DNA of 64,000 bases from Anaerolineales bacterium UBA2181 (GTDB lineage Bacteria; Chloroflexota; Anaerolineae; Promineifilales; UBA4811): contig DCVT01000024.1 of assembly GCA_002328075.1 (NCBI GenBank), positions 26,584 to 90,583 on the forward strand. The letters run 5' to 3'. The translations under genes and the position numbers were made by a program. Shown piece after piece: positions 8,649 to 18,800 of the stretch. A model generated the notes under the pieces. The model was not told the DNA's origin. It did no database searches and saw only the letters and a program-made list of their open reading frames with translations. Each line of letters begins with the position of its first letter. Within the stretch, counting starts at the first letter, position 1.

Positions 8649-9878
8649 ATGGCCAAACGCAATCAGCGATCAGACAAAGACCCTACCGTGCTCACCTACA
8701 AGGAGCAGGCCCGTGCCCGCCGGGAGACCAAGATCCGCCGCCAGACGCTGATTGCGGTTGGCGTGCTCGCATCTATTGTGCTGGTGATCTTGGTGTTTGC
8801 CCTAGTCAGCGAATTGATCGTAAAACCGGGTCAGCCTGTGGCATTGGTGAACGGGACGGAAATCACCACCAAGCAGTTTCAGGAGAGGGTGCGCCTGGAG
8901 CGGGCGCAGACGATTAACCTGATATACCAGTATGCCGACATGTTGGGTGTGGAGCAGGTATCAGGAGTCGCAGCCCAATTGGATGATTATGAGGCCGTAG
9001 GCGAACAGGTCCTGAATACCATGACCGACGAGCTTTTGGTGCGGCAGGGGGCGACCGCCCTGGGCGTGGTATTGTTGCCGGAAGAGGTCGATCGCGAATT
9101 CGAGGTTCAGGCAGGTTACTACCGCGACGGCACTCCGACTCCACTTCCCACCTCCACCCCCCGCCCTTCGCCGACGCCGATCTCGCCCACCGAGACCGTA
9201 GCGACGCCGATCCCAAGCATCACTCCAATGCCCACCCCTACCGTGGTCACCGCTGAGGGTTTTGGCCAACTATACAAAGACCGCGTCCAGGACCTAAAAC
9301 GCAACGGAGTGAGCGAAACGACCTTCCGTGACTGGGTCGAGTATCAGATGCTGGAGACCAGAGTGCGGGAGTACTTGATGCGGGACGTGGCAACACAGAT
9401 GGATCACGTCCAGATGGACGTGCTAACCTTCGCAACCGCAGAGGAGGCCAACACGTATCTTGTCCGGCTCAACGCTGGAGAGCCTTTTGACGTGCTGACT
9501 GAAGAGGCGGGCGCCAACTCGGAAGACTCTGTGAGCGCAACTACGGTGGCGTGGACGCCGCAAAAGGAACTGGGTGAACGTTGGGGAACCGTCGTGGCTC
9601 AGTTGGCGTTTGCCCTTCCGGTTGGCAGTTACAGCCAAGTCACCGCCACCGAGGAAGGTCAATATCTGATTCTTCTGGTCACCGGCCATGAAGAGCGAGA
9701 GGCCAGCCAGAGCCTGCTCAGCTCTCGAGAGCAGGCGCTGTACACGCAATGGACCGAGGGATTGCGCGAACAGGCAACCATAGAGACGCTGGACTACTGG
9801 CGCAAACGCGTCCCGACAACCCCGGTCATTGACTTCCGAGCACTGATTCCAACGGCCACTACTGCAGCCGCACAATAG
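8649..9878 (+). CDS. Membrane-anchored parvulin/SurA-type peptidyl-prolyl isomerase-like chaperone
   Basis: A 409-residue extracytoplasmic folding factor. The basic N-terminus precedes one membrane anchor (about residues 35-57). A SurA-N-like domain follows (VALVNGTEITTKQFQERVRL, then VLNTMTDELLVRQGA). It is interrupted by a Thr/Pro/Ser-rich spacer of about 45 residues (about 157-200) before helices resume (LYKDRVQDLKRNGVSETTFR). The C-terminal part (about 260-375) resembles a PpiC/parvulin domain (AEEANTYLVRLNAGEPFDVL, then WTPQKELG). Family assignment is by architecture. The gene is likely cotranscribed with rpsF-rpsR and ends at the terminator at 9903. Confidence 0.8.
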   Translation: MAKRNQRSDKDPTVLTYKEQARARRETKIRRQTLIAVGVLASIVLVILVFALVSELIVKPGQPVALVNGTEITTKQFQERVRLERAQTINLIYQYADMLGVEQVSGVAAQLDDYEAVGEQVLNTMTDELLVRQGATALGVVLLPEEVDREFEVQAGYYRDGTPTPLPTSTPRPSPTPISPTETVATPIPSITPMPTPTVVTAEGFGQLYKDRVQDLKRNGVSETTFRDWVEYQMLETRVREYLMRDVATQMDHVQMDVLTFATAEEANTYLVRLNAGEPFDVLTEEAGANSEDSVSATTVAWTPQKELGERWGTVVAQLAFALPVGSYSQVTATEEGQYLILLVTGHEEREASQSLLSSREQALYTQWTEGLREQATIETLDYWRKRVPTTPVIDFRALIPTATTAAAQ

Positions 9879-9902
9879 TCAGCGGACGCACAGGAGAAAG
9901 GA

Positions 9903-9936
9903 CGGGCAACGGCAGGCTAACTCCGTTGCCCGTTTT
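9903..9936 (+). terminator. Intrinsic terminator after the chaperone gene
   Basis: A 10-bp stem (CGGGCAACGG at 9903-9912 with CCGTTGCCCG at 9923-9932) and a 10-base loop are followed by TTTT. It sits between convergent genes. The minus strand lacks a good T-tract. Confidence 0.85.
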
Positions 9937-12900
9937 CTATTCAGCCCTCAGTTTTTCGCCGTCCAGTCGCAGCGACACTACCTGACTGGTGCCGTCTTCA
10001 GCCAAGCTGACGCCATAGATGGTGTCGGCTGCCTGCACTGTTCCCCAGTTATGCGTGATGATGATGAATTGGGTGTGTTGGCTCAACTCTGTCAACATAT
10101 CGCGAAACCGGCCTATGTTCGCCTCGTCGAGCATGGCGTCGACCTCATCCAGCACGCAGAACGGCGTTGGGCTCACCTTGAGCAGCGAAAAAACCAGCGC
10201 GGCAGCGGTCAGACTTCGCTCGCCGCCAGACAGGAGAGCCAACCCTTGCTGGCGCCGGCCCGGAGGCCGGGCGACGATCTCCACTCCGCTGTGAATCGGT
10301 TTGTCCGGATCCGTCAACACGAGTCGAGCAGTGCCGCCGCCGAAAAGCCGGGAAAAGGTGTGCTTGAATTCAGCCGCCACCGCCTCGAAAACTCGTTGAA
10401 ACTCCCGGTCCATCACACTGTCTAGCTCGGCAATCACCTGACGCAATCGTGTATCGGTCTCGCGCAGATCACGCACCTGGTCAGTCAGAAAAGTGTACCT
10501 CTGCTTAAGCTCTGCGAACTCGGCCGGCGCGTCAGGGTTGGTTGGTCCTAGCCTCTTGATTTGCTGTCTGCGCTGCTGAATCGTATCGTCCAAACCGTCG
10601 GGCAGAACCCGTACCACAGGCAGCTCGCCTACCATTTCACCCAGAGGAAGCGGCGTCTGTCCTGATATGTCGTCATCCAGAGGCATGTTGACCAGGCCCA
10701 GCTCTTCGTTGATTCGCGTCGCAAGATGACCCAGGTGGGCCTCGCGGCGGTCCAGTGCCACCTGAACCCGGCTCTCAATCTGTTCGGCCGCGCGAACCCG
10801 ACGGCGAGCCCCGTCCTCGTCTGACTGCATAGAATCCAGCTGACTTTCGATCTCTGCCAATTGCACTTCAATCGGTGTGATCTCGCCTCCGATTTTGGCA
10901 ATCTGTTCACCCAGGCGATCTGCTTCTTCTCGTTGAGATGCCAGCAGCAGCAGAAGCTCCTCTCGCTCAACAGAGACCGCTTCCGCCCGCCGGCGGCGGA
11001 AAGCTATCTGAGAATCCAATTGCTGCAAGGCTCGCCTGTGAGTCTCCACCAGTTCCTGCTCATGCCGGCGCGCCCCTTCCGTCTGGGCTAACGCCCGCTG
11101 ATGCCGGGCAAGCTCGGCCGATAGCGTTTCTATCGGGACCGCGGCCAATTGACCTGCGATCCTGCTCAACCCGACGCGGTTCTCCTCCTGGCGTCGCTGA
11201 AGCTCTCTCTCGTCGCCGGCCAGATCCAGCGCACTCGCGTCAGCCGCCTCTATCTGGCGCTTGATCTCGTCCAATTGGTTCCTCTTCCACTGAACCACTT
11301 GATCAAGCCGGTCGAGTTCACGCATAGCAGTGTCGCGATCATGCCGGAGATCCTGAACCGCGGCGCGCAGCGTCCTCTCCTGGCCGTCCAGATCCGTCAA
11401 TCTGGCTTCGGCTGCTGCTACGGCCTGTTCGGAAGTATCCAGAACTGCTTGAGCCTCCGCGGAGTTGGCTCGGGCCGTCTGCAGCCTATCCGGCAGGCTG
11501 CGCCACTCGCGCTCCTGCGCCAGCAGACTGCGGCCGGTGTCTGCTCCAGGTTTGATCACCCGGCCGTCCTGGTGAAATATCCAGCCATCGTCAATCGATA
11601 CGGTGCACACACCCGGCGGGACGCTGCGGAACAAACGCCGTGCCGCGTGCCGGGATCGCACCAAAACCGCGCGGCCCAGCAGCAGATCCGCCACCGGTCG
11701 GTGTTCAGGTAGGCATTCCACCAAGTCAGACCCCAAACCCACTACTGCCGGGTCATCTGGGATTTGGGGCGGCTCAGGGGCACGAATCTCGTCAAGTGGA
11801 AGCAGGGTAACTGAAGCACCCTCTACCGCCGGGTGAGACGTGACGCCTTGGACAACCTGCCAATCACGGACCACCAATGCGGAGCAGTTGTGCCCAAGAA
11901 CCGCAGCCACAGCCCCTTCCCAGGCTTCCGGAACATGCAGCAGTTGCGCCACGGGAGCGATGATGCCCACCGGCCGATCCAGCGCCGCCAGCAGCTGCGA
12001 CACAGTTTCATCATGCCCAGCGCCCTGCGCTCGCAGGTCACCCAACGCGTTCTGCTGCGCCTGCAACTCGATCACCGCCGCCATGGTTTGGTCTCGCACC
12101 AGACGCGCTGCGATCGAATCCCGGTTGGCGTCTTTTCGCGCTGCGGTGGCCGTCGCCCTGATCTTTTCCAGACTGACGGATTCTTGCTCAGCAGCAGCCA
12201 ACTTGGTTTCGAGCTTGGTCAGTGCGTCGCACTTCTGCGATCGGTCACTGCACAGACCCTCCAGCTCGCCCTGCGTGCCGGCGTCCTCCGTCTTGAGCCG
12301 CTCCACTTCGCGGTTCAGGTCAATGCGTCGGCTGTTTGTGATCCCGACTTGAGACTCGAGACGCATACGCTCCCGTGCCAGCAACTGCTCCTCCCGCCGC
12401 AGGGTTTCGGCTACCTGCTGCGCGGCGGAAAGAGTTTTGTGCGCGTGGTTCACTGCAACCTGTTGTTGCTGCCAGATCTCCGCCGAGTCAGCCAACACGC
12501 GTTCAGCCCCCAACACCCGTGCCTCTGCCCGAGCCTTCTGGCTTTCCAGATCGGCCGCGTCGCCCTCCAGCTCTGCCTGCTGCTGGCCCAGTAGACGCCA
12601 CCGTTCAAGATGCACCGCAAGGTCACGCTGGTTCGATTCGGCTTGCTCGTGCAATCGGCTGCCCTGCCGGTGCCAATCGCCGAGTTCCCCACGCAGACGT
12701 TGAGCTTCCTTGCGCAGCAGATTGAGCTGCTGCTCCACTCTGGCCTGGTCCGCACGAGCGCTCTTTAGTAGATCCGCCTGGTCGGCCGCCTCAACCCTTG
12801 CCTTGCGCAGGTCACGTTTGGCAGCCTCCCAGTGATAACCGTACCAGAGATAAAGTAGGTTCTCCAGGTCCGCGGTGATCTGTGCGCACTCTCGAGACCG

Positions 12901-13530
12901 GGCAGACTGCCGCTCCAACTGCCGCATCCGGGGCCGGATTTCGCCCAGGATATCGTCGACCCGTTCCAGGTTGCGCTGGGTCGCCTCCAACTTGGCCAAT
13001 GATTCCTGACGTCGCTCCTTGTAAAGCGCTATTCCCGCCGCCTCCTCAAACAGCGCCCGTCGCTCGTCGGCCCGCAACGCCAATGCGGCATCGATCAGCC
13101 CTTGCCCAATGACGCTGTATGTCCGCTGGCCCAAACCGCTGGCACCCAACAGATCAACTGTGTCGCGCAGCCTCACCCGGCTGTTGTTTAGATAGTACTC
13201 ATTCTCGCCCGATCGGAACGCCCGCCGACCGATAGCCACCTCGGCAAAATCGATCGGCAGTTCGCCGCCCTGGTTGTCCAACACGATGGTCACCTGCGTC
13301 ATTCCGGACCGGGCCCGCTTCTGGCTTCCGGCAAAGATCAGGTCCTCCGTCCGCTTGGCGCGCAGCAAGCGATAACTCTGCTCACCCAGCACCCACCGGA
13401 TAGCATCAGCTATGTTGGACTTGCCGCTTCCGTTTGGACCGACGATGGCAGTGATGCCATTATCGAACACAAACTCGGCGCGGCTGGCGAAGGTTTTGTA
13501 CCCCTGGAGTTCGAGCTTTTTGAGTCGCAT
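9937..13530 (-). CDS. smc: Chromosome segregation ATPase SMC
   Basis: SMC is the condensin ATPase that compacts and segregates DNA. The 1197 residues match the family length. The Walker A motif GPNGSGKS is at residues 31-38. Two long coiled-coil arms flank a hinge around residues 500-680 (PVGIIAPVAQLLHVPEAWEG onward). The C-terminal head carries the signature LSGGERSLTAAALVF near residue 1100 and Walker B FCVLDEVDAMLDE. No ScpA or ScpB gene lies next to it. The start is the ATG before RLKKLELQGYKTFA, the standard N-terminus. Confidence 0.98.
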   Translation of the reverse strand: MRLKKLELQGYKTFASRAEFVFDNGITAIVGPNGSGKSNIADAIRWVLGEQSYRLLRAKRTEDLIFAGSQKRARSGMTQVTIVLDNQGGELPIDFAEVAIGRRAFRSGENEYYLNNSRVRLRDTVDLLGASGLGQRTYSVIGQGLIDAALALRADERRALFEEAAGIALYKERRQESLAKLEATQRNLERVDDILGEIRPRMRQLERQSARSRECAQITADLENLLYLWYGYHWEAAKRDLRKARVEAADQADLLKSARADQARVEQQLNLLRKEAQRLRGELGDWHRQGSRLHEQAESNQRDLAVHLERWRLLGQQQAELEGDAADLESQKARAEARVLGAERVLADSAEIWQQQQVAVNHAHKTLSAAQQVAETLRREEQLLARERMRLESQVGITNSRRIDLNREVERLKTEDAGTQGELEGLCSDRSQKCDALTKLETKLAAAEQESVSLEKIRATATAARKDANRDSIAARLVRDQTMAAVIELQAQQNALGDLRAQGAGHDETVSQLLAALDRPVGIIAPVAQLLHVPEAWEGAVAAVLGHNCSALVVRDWQVVQGVTSHPAVEGASVTLLPLDEIRAPEPPQIPDDPAVVGLGSDLVECLPEHRPVADLLLGRAVLVRSRHAARRLFRSVPPGVCTVSIDDGWIFHQDGRVIKPGADTGRSLLAQEREWRSLPDRLQTARANSAEAQAVLDTSEQAVAAAEARLTDLDGQERTLRAAVQDLRHDRDTAMRELDRLDQVVQWKRNQLDEIKRQIEAADASALDLAGDERELQRRQEENRVGLSRIAGQLAAVPIETLSAELARHQRALAQTEGARRHEQELVETHRRALQQLDSQIAFRRRRAEAVSVEREELLLLLASQREEADRLGEQIAKIGGEITPIEVQLAEIESQLDSMQSDEDGARRRVRAAEQIESRVQVALDRREAHLGHLATRINEELGLVNMPLDDDISGQTPLPLGEMVGELPVVRVLPDGLDDTIQQRRQQIKRLGPTNPDAPAEFAELKQRYTFLTDQVRDLRETDTRLRQVIAELDSVMDREFQRVFEAVAAEFKHTFSRLFGGGTARLVLTDPDKPIHSGVEIVARPPGRRQQGLALLSGGERSLTAAALVFSLLKVSPTPFCVLDEVDAMLDEANIGRFRDMLTELSQHTQFIIITHNWGTVQAADTIYGVSLAEDGTSQVVSLRLDGEKLRAE

Positions 13531-13688
13531 TTTGTGCGGCGACAGAATTCGTCAACTGGTTACCCTCTGCGCTGCACGTCGACCATCAGAGCGCACCAGC
13601 AGCGCAGGAGTATAACCGCAACCCCATGGCGTGTCAAAGAACGCCATTTGCGCCGAGAGGGTTCGGGTGGTAGAATCCGCTCGGCTCT

Positions 13689-14633
13689 ATGGTTATCCGG
13701 TACAACGTCCCTCCTCCACAATCGATCCAGCAAGTGCCGCGCCGTCAGTCGCGCGGGGGGTGCGGCTGCTGTCTGACCACGCTTCTTCTGGGCGTGCTCC
13801 TGGTTGCGGGCGGTGTCTTGTTGGCAATGTTCTTGCTAGTGGCGGACGGCCGCACCAATGTGCTGGTGTTGGGTGTTGACCGGCGACCGGAAGAGGGTTA
13901 CGCAGCACGGGCAGATGCGATCATGATCATCACGGGCGACCCCGCATTGCCGGCCCTTGGGCTCTTTTCTGTTCCCCGAGACCTCTACCTCCCAATCCCC
14001 GGCCGGGGCGAAAACCGGATCAACACCGCCCACTTTTTTGGCGAACTCGAGCAGACGGGAACCGGTCCGCTGCGCACCATGCAGGTCATCCAGGATACAA
14101 TGGCTGTTCCACTGCACGGCTGGGTACGGATCGACTTTGACGGGTTTCGTGCCGTGATCGACTCGGTCGGGGGAATTGACATGGATGTGGAAGCAGTGAT
14201 CGTGGATGATGCCTACCCCACGGAGGACTATGGCACCATGAGGATCGAGATCCCGGCCGGATTACAGCACATGGACGGGGAACAAGCCCTGCAATACGCC
14301 AGAACTCGGCACAGCAGTTCAGACCTGAAGCGGGCCGAACGGCAGCAGAAGGTGGCCTTGGCGCTGGTTCAACAGGCAATTCGCCCGGCCAATTGGGTTA
14401 GGCTCCCGCAGGTGGTCAAAACAATACGGCAGGCGGTTGACTATGACGTATCCGTGCTCTCCGGGCTCCGACTGGGTTTGGCCATCGTCCGCGTGGGCCC
14501 CGAGGACGCCGAACGACTGGTCATAGGCCAAGACATGGTCACGCCCTACACGACACCGGGCGGCGCCGCGGTGCTGTTGCCAAATTGGGATCGGATTCAG
14601 CGCGCTGTTGATCCCTTTTTCGCCTTGCAGTGA
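13689..14633 (+). CDS. LytR-CpsA-Psr (LCP) family protein
   Basis: A 314-residue membrane-anchored protein. A helix at about residues 28-52 is followed by an LCP domain: NVLVLGVDRRPEEGYAARAD with the Arg/Asp residues that bind pyrophosphate, SVPRDLYLPIPGRGENRINT, and later MDGEQALQYARTRHSSSDLKRAERQQ. LCP enzymes transfer undecaprenyl-linked glycopolymers to the cell wall or act as related phosphotransferases. Its start is 158 bp from the divergent smc start. The downstream DUF711 gene begins within 50 bp. Confidence 0.92.
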   Translation: MVIRYNVPPPQSIQQVPRRQSRGGCGCCLTTLLLGVLLVAGGVLLAMFLLVADGRTNVLVLGVDRRPEEGYAARADAIMIITGDPALPALGLFSVPRDLYLPIPGRGENRINTAHFFGELEQTGTGPLRTMQVIQDTMAVPLHGWVRIDFDGFRAVIDSVGGIDMDVEAVIVDDAYPTEDYGTMRIEIPAGLQHMDGEQALQYARTRHSSSDLKRAERQQKVALALVQQAIRPANWVRLPQVVKTIRQAVDYDVSVLSGLRLGLAIVRVGPEDAERLVIGQDMVTPYTTPGGAAVLLPNWDRIQRAVDPFFALQ

Positions 14634-14677
14634 GCGGGTCGCCTGACGGACCCCCAAGAGCGGCCAGGAGCCAAGCC

Positions 14678-15877
14678 ATGCAGATACGCTCAGTCACCTT
14701 CTTCGCCGATCCCCAGGACCTGCCGCACAATCTGGAGCAAGCCGTAGCCGACGCGCGCGCAGCGTTCACCTTTCCGGTGCAGACTATTCGCCTGGCTACC
14801 ACACCCTATCCCGATTGGTTGAATGACATATCTGGACTGGACCGGCTTGTCGGCTGCTGCCGGGAATTTGGCGTGGACTATATGGCCGTTGGCCCGGCCC
14901 GGTTGGACGACGATCCCCATTATGTTGACTGGATCCCCGACTTGGTTGGAGACCACGAAATGGTGTTTGCCAGTGCTGAGGTAGCGGACTTGGGCGGCCG
15001 GATTGGCCTGCAACGGGTCAACCAGGTGGCTGAGGTGGTCGGCCGGCTGGCAACCCTGCGACCAGACGGTTTCGCCAACCTGTACTTTACAGCGACGGCG
15101 AACTGCCCCCCGGGTTCGCCGTTCTTCCCGGTGGCTTACCACGGAGGCGGCCCGGCCGGGTTTGCCTTGGCGGTTGAGGCGGCCGACGTGGCATTGGCAG
15201 CAATTGACGGGGCCAGCGACCTCCACGAGGCCGAGGAGACGCTGATCGGGGCTATTGAACAGAACAGCGCCGGGCTGGCGCGGGTCGCAAGCCAATTGGC
15301 AACCCGCCACCATTTGGCATTTGGCGGGATCGACTATAGCCTGGCCCCCCATCCCATGCCTGGCCGCAGTCTGGGGGCGGCGGTGGAACGGATGGGAGTG
15401 TCCCACGTCGGTGCCAGCGGGTCGCTGTTCGCGGCTGCCTGGCTGGCATCATGTGTGGATCGGGCGCAGTTTCCACGGTGTGGCTTTTCGGGCTTGATGT
15501 TCCCGGTCCTCGAGGACGCGGTGCTCGCTCGGCGAGCATCCGAGGGTTTGTTGACTCTGGATGACCTTCTGCTCTATTCCGCAGTCTGTGGTGCTGGTCT
15601 GGATGTGCTTCCCCTGCCGGGAAACATAGCTTCCGAGGTGTTATCAGCCATCCTGCTCGACCTGGCTGCGCTGGCGGTTAGGTTGGACAAACCGTTGACC
15701 GCCCGTCTGATGCCGCTGCCAGGTCTCTCGGTCGGGGACCCGGTGGACTTTGACTTTGGCTACTTTGCCCAAGGCGGCGTGATGGCGGCCGGTGGCGGTC
15801 TCGAAGGTCGTTTGACCGCAGGCCTCGAGACGGTTCGGTTGGCGCCGCGCTCCGCCGGTGCAGGAGCTCACCCATGA
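14678..15877 (+). CDS. DUF711 (UPF0210-like) family protein
   Basis: A protein of 399 residues from the ATG at 14678, which has AGGAG seven bases upstream. An in-frame GTG at 14630, overlapping the LCP stop, is an alternative start. Family-typical features are MQIRSVTFFADPQDL at the N-terminus, FTATANCPPGSPFFPVAYH, GIDYSLAPHP near the middle and GFSGLMFPVLEDAVLARRA with YSAVCGAGLDVLPLPG in the C-terminal half. DUF711 proteins resemble the PFL/glycyl-radical fold but no function is established. It overlaps the following carboxypeptidase gene by four bases, so coexpression is likely. Confidence 0.85.
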   Translation: MQIRSVTFFADPQDLPHNLEQAVADARAAFTFPVQTIRLATTPYPDWLNDISGLDRLVGCCREFGVDYMAVGPARLDDDPHYVDWIPDLVGDHEMVFASAEVADLGGRIGLQRVNQVAEVVGRLATLRPDGFANLYFTATANCPPGSPFFPVAYHGGGPAGFALAVEAADVALAAIDGASDLHEAEETLIGAIEQNSAGLARVASQLATRHHLAFGGIDYSLAPHPMPGRSLGAAVERMGVSHVGASGSLFAAAWLASCVDRAQFPRCGFSGLMFPVLEDAVLARRASEGLLTLDDLLLYSAVCGAGLDVLPLPGNIASEVLSAILLDLAALAVRLDKPLTARLMPLPGLSVGDPVDFDFGYFAQGGVMAAGGGLEGRLTAGLETVRLAPRSAGAGAHP

Positions 15878-18800
15878 GCCTCAATCGGTTGCGGCTTCAG
15901 TTTCGGCGCCTTCTCTTGCCGCTCCTGGCCGTCCTGTCGCTGGCGGTGCCCGCAGGATCCGGGGCTCACACACCCGACGAATCCTGGCAAGGAGAACCCG
16001 AACCTTTCCCGTTCTCGGACCGGTACCCGGCCCAAGTCACCCTGGAACGGCAGTCAGAATGGGAACTGCTGCAGCGATCCGGCGTGGACATTGGTGGCGT
16101 AAAAAGCTCAGATTCAGAAGGGCGCGAAGGTCCGCCCTGGCTGGTCACGGTCTACATCAACCTCGACGAGCAGGCGCGCCTGGAGGGCCAGGGTTTGGCC
16201 GTACGGACCGTTCCGAATGTCAGTCTGCGCGCTTTTCGCGAATACGGGCCGGGAACGAAGGGACCAGACGCCTGGCCCACCTTCTCCGAATATGTCGCCC
16301 GGATGCAGGCCATCGCCGCAGGCTACCCGAACATCGTCCGAGTGTTCTCCATCGGCCAGTCGGTTCAAGGGCGCCCAATTTGGGTGCTCAAGATAACCGA
16401 CAATCCAGATGCAGAGGAGGACGAACCGGAGCTCAAGTACAGTAGTACCGTGCACGGTACCGAAGCGGTCGGGACAGAGCTAACGTTACGGCTCGCCGAG
16501 CTCCTGACCAACAATTACGGGATCGATTCCGACCTCACCAGGTTGGTGAACGAGACTGAAGTGTGGCTGATTCCCATCCACAACCCCGACGGTTACGTAC
16601 TTGGCACCCGGTACAACGCCCACGGGATCGATCTCAACCGGAACTTTCCCGACCGGATAACCGATCCGGTAGACGATCCGGTAGGCCGCGAACCGGAGAC
16701 AGTTGCGTTCATGAACCTCGGATACGCTCAGCGATTTGTCATGGGCGCCAACTTTCACACCGGCGCCCGGGTGGTCAACTACCCCTGGGACAGTGTCGTT
16801 GTGGCTATGCCCGACTATGCTCCAGACGACGCGACCTATCACGAATATAGCGTCGGGTATGCCCTCCGCAACCCCATGATCTATTCAGGCGGTTTTCCAG
16901 AGGGGGTCACCCGCGGATGGGAATGGTACGTCATCCGTGGCGGCATGCAAGACTGGGCCTACCATTGGCAGGGCGAGCATCACGTGACCATCGAACTGTC
17001 TGACCAGCAACCACCGCCGTACTCCCTGATGGACAGTTACTGGGACGCCAACCGCGACGCCATGATTTGGTGGTTCGGTCGGGGACTGACCGGCGCACGC
17101 GGTCTGGTGACTGATGCGGTCACCGGGCTGGCCCTGGATGCGGTGGTGGAGGTGCAGGAGATCGGAATACCACTGCGGACGGATGCAGCCGTCGGGGATT
17201 ATCATTGGCTGTTGCTGCCGGGGCAGCATACCTTGCGCGCACGGGCGCAGGGCTACCTGGACCAGAGCGCCATGATTGCCGTCGGCACCGGTGATGCCAC
17301 CAGGTTTGATTTTGCCCTCAGTCCAGCCCCGACATGGTCAATAGAGGGCAGGGTCATTGAGGCCGGCACCAACCAGCCCCTAGTAGCTTCCATTGAGTTT
17401 CTGGGTACCTCTGTTTTCACCAGCAGTCAACCTTTGACTGGCCGATATGCTGTTCGGCTGGCTCAGGGCAAATACGTCATGCGGGTATCCTCGGCGGGAC
17501 ACTTGCCACAGGAGCGATCCATCGTCGTGGACCAAGACCAGGTGCAGGATTTCGCCCTGGACCGGTCGCCGTGTACTCTACTGGTGGACGACGACCTCGG
17601 GGAAAGCTACCAGACGTATTTCCAGGCCTCATTGGCGGCACTGGGATCAGACTATGACTTGTGGACGGTATCGGCAGCAGGTTCACCCACGGCTGCCGAT
17701 CTGAAGGCGTACGGTAGGGTCATCTGGTTCACCGGCAACGACTCGAGTACAACGCTGACCACCTCTGACCAATCGCAGCTTGCCAGTTACCTGAACGCGG
17801 GTGGTCGCCTCTTTCTGACTGGTCAGGACATCGGCTATAACATCCGCACGTCGCCCTTTTATGCCGACTATTTACACGCAACCTATGTTCGAGACGATAC
17901 CAATGACCTCACGCTGACCGGGGTCGATCTCATGACGGGGATCGACTTGTCGATCTACGGCGGAGATGGCGCGGACAACCAGAATTACCCCAGCCAGATC
18001 AACCCGGCCAACGGCAGCATTGCCGTCTGGGAATACAGCCCGGCGGTCTATGGCGGAGTGGCTTTTCCGGCGACCGCCGGTCCAGATGACATATACCGAG
18101 TCGTGTATCTGGCCTTTGGGTTTGAAGCCATTGAAAACGCGACCGACCGAACCGAGGTGCTGTCTCGCACGTTGGCTTGGCTGGGCAATTGCCCGGTTGC
18201 CAACCCGGATGCTGCCGGTGTGGACCTGCAGGTCATGGGAAGTGCCAGTCAAACCGCCCTGGCTGGCGAGACCGCGACCTATCAGTTGCAGGTTACCAAC
18301 ACCGGTGTCCTGACCGACCGGTTTGCTGTTACGCTGTCAGGCAGCAGTTGGCCCAGCACGGCTCAGCCCACCCAGACAGCCGTCCTGGACGGACTAGAGA
18401 CCGCCACGCTAGAGGTCGCCGTCACAGTGCCCGAGAGTCCGGCCGTTGAGGATGTGGTGACAGTTCGGGTCACTTCGAATCGTGACCCAACGGCAATTGC
18501 TGAGCGGGTGCTCCGTACAAGGCGGGCGTTCTTTGCGGTGGCTACCGGAAGGAGCCAGCAGACCGGCCTACCGGGGACGACCGTCACCCACACTGTTCGA
18601 ATCAGCAACACGGGAACCCTGACCGACAGTTATGCTCTCGCACTTGAGCCTGGTGCCTGGCCGGCCGCCATTTCCGGCAGTCATTTGGGCCCGTTGGCAG
18701 GCGGAAGTGCGGGTTGGGCCCAAGTCGCGGTGGCGCTGCCGCCGCAGCCGCCTGGACGCCGCATTGTGGCAGCCGACCGATTCACGTTAACCATCAACTC

